NCBI GenBank assembly: GCA_002364085.1
Contig: DEXK01000013.1
Coordinates: forward strand, 372,928-436,927
DNA length: 64,000 nucleotides
From: Balneolaceae bacterium UBA3186
Lineage (GTDB): Bacteria > Bacteroidota > Rhodothermia > Balneolales > Balneolaceae
Direction: 5' to 3'
Under the pieces are notes generated by a model. It was given only the letters and a program-made list of their open reading frames with translations. It ran no database searches and was not told where the DNA came from. Shown piece by piece: positions 59,362 through 64,000 of this stretch (positions are counted from its first letter, which is position 1; every line of letters starts with the position of its first letter). The position numbers were made by a program, and so were the translations under genes.

Positions 59362-61134
59362 ATGCCAACGTTCAAAGAACTAGGTCTTAAACAAGAACTA
59401 CTCGACGCAGTAGAAAAATTAGGGTTCACACAACCTACTAAAGTACAGGAATTAGCTATTCCAACTATTCTTGAATCGCAACGAGATCTTATTGCTCTTG
59501 CTCAAACAGGAACGGGAAAAACAGGAGCTTTCGGGCTACCCTCACTTCATCAAATTGATACTAATTCTGACGATGTTCAGGTATTGGTACTTTCACCAAC
59601 ACGTGAACTTGCTATTCAAATAGCTCGGGATCTTAAGGATTTCGCAAAGTATCAGAAAGCAGTTAAAACAGTAGCGGTTTATGGTGGAGCAAATATCTCT
59701 ACTCAAATTAAGGCACTCAGAAATGGCTGTCAGGTTGTAATTGGTACACCAGGTCGTATGCTTGATCTCATCAATAGAAAACAATTAGACGTTCGCAATG
59801 TTCGTACACTTGTATTGGATGAAGCAGATGAAATGCTGAATATGGGGTTTCAGGATGATCTGGATGCAATTTTAAAAGATACACCTAAGGAAAAGCAAAC
59901 GCTTTTATTTTCTGCAACTATGCCAAAAGGTATTGCAAAGATTGCTAAGAAATACATGAATAACCCGGAAGAAATTGAAGTGGGAGAGCGTAATGCCGGA
60001 GCAAAAAATGTAGAACATCATTATTACATGGTTCATGCAAAGAATCGTTTTGAAGCTTTAAAGCGAGTCACAGATATGAACCCGGATATTTACGGAATAA
60101 TCTTTTGCAGAACTCGCCGCGAAACAGCTGAAATTGCTTCTAAGCTAAATAAAGACGGTTACGATGTAGATTTACTTAATGGAGATCTTTCACAAGCTCA
60201 GCGTGATGATGTGATGGATAGATTCCGTACCAAAGACCTGCAATTATTAGTAGCAACTGATGTAGCTGCTCGTGGTTTAGATGTTAACGAATTAACTCAC
60301 GTAATTAACTACAATCTACCGGATGACTTAGAAGTGTATATTCACAGAAGTGGACGTACAGGACGTGCAGGAAATTCAGGAATCTCAATTTCGATTATAC
60401 ATACCAGAGAAACCGGAAGAATCCGCGCACTGGAAAAGATGTCTGGTAAAGACTTCATTAAAAAAGAAGTGCCAAGTGGTGAAGAAATTTGTGGTATCAG
60501 AATGCTGAATTTGATTGATACTGTAAAAGAAACCAAAGTGAATGAAGAACAGATGGCAAAATTTTTGCCGGAAGCGTTAGAAAAACTTGCCGATCTAGAA
60601 CGAGATGACCTGATTAAACATTTTCTGGCAGTAGAATTCAACCAATTTCTGGAATACTATTCCAACTCAAATGATTTAAACGCTTCAGGTGGTGGCGACA
60701 GACGAAAAGGAAACAACGATAGAGGTAGCAGGAATGATCGTGGTGGAAGAAGTGGCGGTAGAGATCGTGGAGTAACCGAAGCAGGTTATGAGCGTTTTTT
60801 CATCAATGTTGGCCGACGAGACGGACTAAATCCTGTTCGTTTAATGGGATTGGTAAATGAGCAATTAAATGGTTCAAAACCTGATTTTGGTAAGATCGAT
60901 CTTCAAAATAACTTCTCATTCTTTGAAGTAGAATCAGGGTATGAAAGCGCATTGACTAACAGTGTAACCGGTGCTAAATTTGAAGGCAGAGATGTTGCCG
61001 TTGAAAGGGCTCAAGATGAAAAGAAGAGCAATTCCGGCGGTGGAAGAAGCGGCGGCGGAAAAAGAAAAAGTAACGATGGCGGTTTTCCAAAAGGAAAGCG
61101 TAAAACCGGTAATCGAAAAAGAAGCAGAAAATGA
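59362..61134 (+). CDS. DEAD-box RNA helicase, DeaD/CsdA-like
   Basis: A 590-residue helicase. The Q motif region (FTQPTKVQELAIP) is followed by AQTGTGKTGAFGL (Walker A), PTRELA, TPGRMLD, DEAD (about 153-156), SAT, ARGLD and HRSGRTGRAG. After the two RecA domains, a dimerisation-like region (about 380-445) leads to an Arg/Gly-rich linker (about 447-475), an RNA-recognition DbpA-type domain (YERFFINVGRRDGLNP ... FEGRDVAVERA) and a basic tail. Roles in ribosome assembly and cold growth are usual for this group. It overlaps the ATP-grasp gene by four bases. Confidence 0.95.
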   Translation: MPTFKELGLKQELLDAVEKLGFTQPTKVQELAIPTILESQRDLIALAQTGTGKTGAFGLPSLHQIDTNSDDVQVLVLSPTRELAIQIARDLKDFAKYQKAVKTVAVYGGANISTQIKALRNGCQVVIGTPGRMLDLINRKQLDVRNVRTLVLDEADEMLNMGFQDDLDAILKDTPKEKQTLLFSATMPKGIAKIAKKYMNNPEEIEVGERNAGAKNVEHHYYMVHAKNRFEALKRVTDMNPDIYGIIFCRTRRETAEIASKLNKDGYDVDLLNGDLSQAQRDDVMDRFRTKDLQLLVATDVAARGLDVNELTHVINYNLPDDLEVYIHRSGRTGRAGNSGISISIIHTRETGRIRALEKMSGKDFIKKEVPSGEEICGIRMLNLIDTVKETKVNEEQMAKFLPEALEKLADLERDDLIKHFLAVEFNQFLEYYSNSNDLNASGGGDRRKGNNDRGSRNDRGGRSGGRDRGVTEAGYERFFINVGRRDGLNPVRLMGLVNEQLNGSKPDFGKIDLQNNFSFFEVESGYESALTNSVTGAKFEGRDVAVERAQDEKKSNSGGGRSGGGKRKSNDGGFPKGKRKTGNRKRSRK

Positions 61135-62036
61135 GCCAATTTGATGTAGTCATTTTAACAGAATCCAGATATTTGAATCCGGAGAAAGTGAATGACTACA
61201 TTCAAAACATTTTAACGGAAGAGGAACTGCTCAGAAAAGCTTTAGAGAAACACGATCTAAAAGTGGTTCGTAAAGATTGGGCAGATCCTGATTTCGACTG
61301 GACTTCAACCAAATCCGCTATTTTCAGAACTACCTGGGATTATTTTGATCGGTTTGAGGAATTTCAGCAATGGCTGGATCGTGTTGAAACTCAAACAATA
61401 CTGATCAATCCAATTTCGACCATCCGCTGGAATATAGATAAACATTATCTCCGGGATTTAGAGAAAAGGGGTATCAGAATTGTAGAAACGTTGTATATCA
61501 AAAGAGGAGAAAGCAGATCTCTTTCAGATATTTATACCGAAACAGGTTGGGAAGATGTGATCTTAAAGCCAACAGTTGCCGGAGCCGCTCGCCATACTTA
61601 TAAACTCAACTCGGGTAATATTGAAGATCATGAAGCAGTTTTTGGAAAACTAATTGCAAAAGAAGACATGATGCTTCAGCCATTCCAATATAACATTGCC
61701 ACAAAAGGCGAGGTTTCGTTTATGGTGATGGGAGGGAAGTTTACGCATGCTATTCTTAAAAAAGCAAAATCAGGAGATTTCAGAGTACAGGATGATTTTG
61801 GTGGTACGGTCCATAATTACCAAGCTTCATCAGAGGAAATTTCTTTTGCAGAAAAAGTTGTACATGCTTGTGAACCACTACCTGCTTATGCACGAGTAGA
61901 TGTAATGTGGGATAATGAAGATCAACTAGCCGTTTCAGAAGTTGAATTAGTTGAGCCCGAATTGTGGTTCAGAGAATGTCCGGAAGCTGCGGATGTTTTG
62001 GCGGGGGAAGTGGATAAGTTGATAAGGAATAAGTGA
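61131..62036 (+). CDS. ATP-grasp family ligase-like protein
   Basis: A 301-residue protein with the ATP-grasp order. The N-terminal domain has AIFRTTWDYFDRFEEFQQWL, the central domain has NIDKHYLRDLEKRGIRIVET and DVILKPTVAGAARHTYKL (lysine and glycine loop for ATP), then EVSFMVMGGKFTHAILKK, and the C-terminus has VSEVELVEPELWFREC (acidic metal ligands). This matches the prokaryotic glutathione synthetase-like/DcsG-like group whose substrates are mostly unknown. It overlaps the helicase stop by four bases (ATGA), so it is cotranscribed, but no functional link is known. Confidence 0.82.
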   Translation: MSQFDVVILTESRYLNPEKVNDYIQNILTEEELLRKALEKHDLKVVRKDWADPDFDWTSTKSAIFRTTWDYFDRFEEFQQWLDRVETQTILINPISTIRWNIDKHYLRDLEKRGIRIVETLYIKRGESRSLSDIYTETGWEDVILKPTVAGAARHTYKLNSGNIEDHEAVFGKLIAKEDMMLQPFQYNIATKGEVSFMVMGGKFTHAILKKAKSGDFRVQDDFGGTVHNYQASSEEISFAEKVVHACEPLPAYARVDVMWDNEDQLAVSEVELVEPELWFRECPEAADVLAGEVDKLIRNK

Positions 62037-62148
62037 ATAAGTGATTTTTCACCTTATCCATCTATCTACAAATTATATGATTTTAAAAAATCATATTCAC
62101 TTATTTGCTGAATAACTTCTCAAGGTTTACAACTCTTTCCTTTAACAT

Positions 62149-62712
62149 TTAGACTCTCAAAACCCCACGAAAACCCCTCGCTGCATAATATGAATCTGCA
62201 CCATTGTGGTACGTAAAGACTTGATTATAACGCCGATCACAAAACAGTGCGCCGCCTAGTTTTCTTATCTCGGAAGGGGTCGATATCCAGCTGGAAGTTT
62301 TGGTATCAAACTCACCATAAGATTGTAATTTGTAATATTGTTCTTCGGTCAAAAGCTTAATTCCCATTTCATTTGCTACATCGATCACAGAACTTTTGGG
62401 AGGATATTTTTTTCGGGATTCCAGTGCTTCTCGGTCGTAGCATAGACTTCGTCTCCCTTTCGGGCTTTCAGGTGAACAGTCTACAAAAGTATAAATTTCT
62501 GGAGTATCAGCAAGATCTACAATGTCCGGTTCTCCGCCGGTGATCTCCATTTCATTCAGAGTCCAAAGTTTGCCAGAATCAGCTTCCAACTTGGGTTGAA
62601 TAGCATTCCAATCACAACCTTCATGGCGGTGCATATTTCCCTCAAAACGGGTTTTCAATGTATCGATCAATTCTTCCTTTATTGCAGAACTCAATTCTTT
62701 TTTAGTAGCCAT
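62149..62712 (-). CDS. DUF4256 protein
   Basis: A 187-residue cytoplasmic protein of the DUF4256 family. Marks are GNMHRHEGCDWNAIQPKLEA, LNEMEITGGEPDIV, FVDCSPESPKGRRSLCYDREALESRKKYPP, and the C-terminal ALFCDRRYNQVFTYHNGADSYYAARGFRG. Conserved Cys, His and Arg residues suggest an enzyme, but no function is known. It is followed at 54 bases by the convergent-free 3' side; the DUF1801-type gene lies upstream on the same strand. Confidence 0.9.
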   Translation of the reverse strand: MATKKELSSAIKEELIDTLKTRFEGNMHRHEGCDWNAIQPKLEADSGKLWTLNEMEITGGEPDIVDLADTPEIYTFVDCSPESPKGRRSLCYDREALESRKKYPPKSSVIDVANEMGIKLLTEEQYYKLQSYGEFDTKTSSWISTPSEIRKLGGALFCDRRYNQVFTYHNGADSYYAARGFRGVLRV

Positions 62713-62766
62713 TATCGGGGCTTATTTTAGTCGTTCCAGCTTTCCTTTTCGCTTTACGATTTTTTT

Positions 62767-63114
62767 TTAATCCCATTGAATTTCCCGGGATTTCTCAAGC
62801 CATCGTTCCAGATCTTTGGTATTGATCTGATCAACATCAGTATACCTTATTGAAGCATCTTTGAATTTTCCGGTTCCGGGCTTTAGTTGATCTTCTTCGA
62901 AGCCCATGCCACTCCAGAACATCAATCGAAGGCAGTCTTTCAATTTACTGTATCCCACAATCGGGTTTCCATCCAAAAACCAAACCGGATGAGCATGCCA
63001 CATCTTGTTTTCTGCTTCTGTAAGGGTTTTATTGATCTCCTTGTAAAGTAGATCGCAGATATTTTTATCTGAATCAGCCTGTTTGTCGTGATATGCTTTG
63101 ATGTCTTTTTTCAT
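62767..63114 (-). CDS. DUF1801-type small protein
   Basis: A 115-residue protein resembling the DUF1801 (YdhG-like) group: ENKMWHAHPVWFLDGNPIVGYSKLKDCLRLMFWSGMGFEE in the middle and YTDVDQINTKDLERWLEKSREI at the end. Members include the Bacillus iron chaperone-like protein YdhG/Fra, but the function here is open. The spacing of 54 bases and the shared strand suggest cotranscription with the DUF4256 gene. Confidence 0.75.
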   Translation of the reverse strand: MKKDIKAYHDKQADSDKNICDLLYKEINKTLTEAENKMWHAHPVWFLDGNPIVGYSKLKDCLRLMFWSGMGFEEDQLKPGTGKFKDASIRYTDVDQINTKDLERWLEKSREIQWD

Positions 63115-63230
63115 CTAAGTAAATAAATAGTGTGGAGGATATCTTATCTACTTATCCACTTATTTACAAATTGATTTTGTAATTAAGTTGAGTTTAGATT
63201 TAATTTCATATTCACCAAACAATTGTTGTT

Positions 63231-63731
63231 ATGAATGATCAATGGAAAAGCTTTACAAAGAAAATAGCTGTTAAAGCACCAATGCAAAAGATCTATGATG
63301 CATGGACTACTCAGGAAGGTTTAGAAAGTTGGTTTCTGAGAAGTGCAGGATCAACCAAGAAGGATGGAAGTAAACGTCCTGCAGTTGAACACTACGAACC
63401 CGGAGATATGTATTACTGGATGTGGTTCGGCTTTCCGGATTCTGTGTATGAAGAACGAGAGGTATTGGAATTAAACGGCAAAAATTACTTCCGTTTTATG
63501 TTTACCAATGAATGCGATGTAGAGGTTAAGCTATCGCAAATTGACAAAGAATATGTGATGGTTGAAGTCACTCAAAACAATATTCCAATTGAGGAAGATC
63601 CAAAAAAGAACTTATATGTAGGCTGTGGGGAAGGATGGTTGTTTTATATGACCAATTTGAAATCAATTCTGGAGGGAGGAATTGATCTTCGAAATAAAGA
63701 CGAGAGTTTGAAAGGAGTTTTTAATGCTTAA
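63231..63731 (+). CDS. SRPBCC/AHSA1-like domain protein
   Basis: A 166-residue helix-grip protein of the activator-of-Hsp90-ATPase-1-like type: FTKKIAVKAPMQKIYDAWTTQEGLESWFLRSA at the start, PGDMYYWMWFGFPDSVYEEREVLELNGKNYFRFMFT in the middle, and CGEGWLFYMTNLKSILEGGIDLRN in the long C-terminal helix. Such single-domain proteins bind small hydrophobic ligands, and most have no known substrate. Monocistronic, divergent from the DUF1801-type gene. Confidence 0.88.
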   Translation: MNDQWKSFTKKIAVKAPMQKIYDAWTTQEGLESWFLRSAGSTKKDGSKRPAVEHYEPGDMYYWMWFGFPDSVYEEREVLELNGKNYFRFMFTNECDVEVKLSQIDKEYVMVEVTQNNIPIEEDPKKNLYVGCGEGWLFYMTNLKSILEGGIDLRNKDESLKGVFNA

Positions 63732-64000
63732 GTAGTGATTAGAGATTTAATTATTGGTTATCCTCAATCAACAAACAACGGCTAATTTCGGAAACATAAA
63801 TTATAAGGCAAGAATAAAAATCCTCCTTCGAAGGAGGTGTCCGCCGGCTGGCGGACGGAGGATGTTGTGAAGTTTATAAACTCAAAAACTTCACAACATC
63901 CCTCTGATCTCACACAAGTGTTCGATCGGTCTCCCTTCGAAGGGAGATTTTAAAGCTTCGTTGGATTTGGTGCATCTCCGTACACTTCTTTTGGATCGAA
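63732..64000. other. Gene-free region with stacked palindromes
   Basis: No gene is seen. Palindromes follow one another: CTCCTTCGAAGGAG (about 63823-63836), GTCCGCCGGCTGGCGGAC (about 63839-63856), a perfect 15-base stem GATGTTGTGAAGTTT / AAACTTCACAACATC (about 63861-63900), and TCTCCCTTCGAAGGGAGA (about 63930-63947). CCGCCGGCTGGCGG is a variant of the CCGCCAGCTGGCG core in R3. A REP-type cluster. Confidence 0.6.

Overview
The window looks like a chromosome segment of a marine-type Bacteroidota/Balneolota bacterium (a Balneolaceae-like member is my best guess, by inference). The reasons are a 2400-residue SprA gliding/type IX secretion protein, a complete-looking menaquinone gene set, a short eukaryote-like (type II) glutamine synthetase, DUF3467 and DUF4290-type proteins, ECF sigma/anti-sigma pairs, little Shine-Dalgarno signal, and TAnnTTTG-like promoter boxes. 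I see no rRNA, tRNA or CRISPR array.

Layout. 1-4.7 kb: mgtE, a thyA-folA operon, a VOC protein and a secreted serine hydrolase. 4.7-5.4 kb: a gene-free block of dispersed repeats. 5.4-12.5 kb: an accessory region. It holds a DoxX-like gene, then four modules with all genes on the minus strand: a secreted unknown, a RidA-like protein, a larger secreted unknown and a HincII-type restriction-modification pair. Hairpins, repeated AT-rich elements and degenerate copies of the aquaporin gene's 3' end separate them. 12.6-14.7 kb: an arsenic operon (arsR, a DUF6428-like gene, arsC, aquaporin). 15-32 kb: purB, an orphan histidine kinase, menA-menC-menE, glutamine synthetase and mostly envelope genes, including a sigma/anti-sigma/DUF4097 operon. 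32-37 kb: menF-menD-menH-menB. 38-49 kb: a cysteine synthase/CBS-family enzyme, DUF3467, two LptF/LptG permeases and sprA. 49-56.8 kb: a TolB-like lipoprotein, an AlkD-like protein, an SRPBCC protein, a single-chain restriction-modification-like protein, lnt and rsmI. 57.2-58 kb: a second repeat block. 58-64 kb: an LCIB-type carbonic anhydrase, a DEAD-box helicase, an ATP-grasp protein and small conserved proteins.

How genes work together. thyA and folA are translationally coupled and close the folate cycle. The arsenic operon pairs arsenate reduction with an aquaporin-type arsenite exit channel instead of ArsB/Acr3. The two men operons together cover chorismate to demethylmenaquinone, apart from the DHNA-CoA thioesterase and the final methyltransferase. 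LptF/LptG, Lnt and SprA are outer-envelope assembly functions.

The most interesting feature is the pair of restriction-modification modules (about 9.9-12.4 kb and 51.7-54.3 kb). They encode unrelated enzymes but are bounded by the same family of sites: an AACGG-flanked imperfect hairpin after the gene stop and an inverted half-site before the gene start. Each sits just beyond the 3' end of a housekeeping-type gene (aquaporin, lnt), and a degenerate copy of that 3' end lies on the far side. This resembles integron cassettes or 3'-end-targeting islands, but the sites do not match the classical attC core and no integrase is present. The sequence similarity is visible directly; the mobility interpretation is inference.
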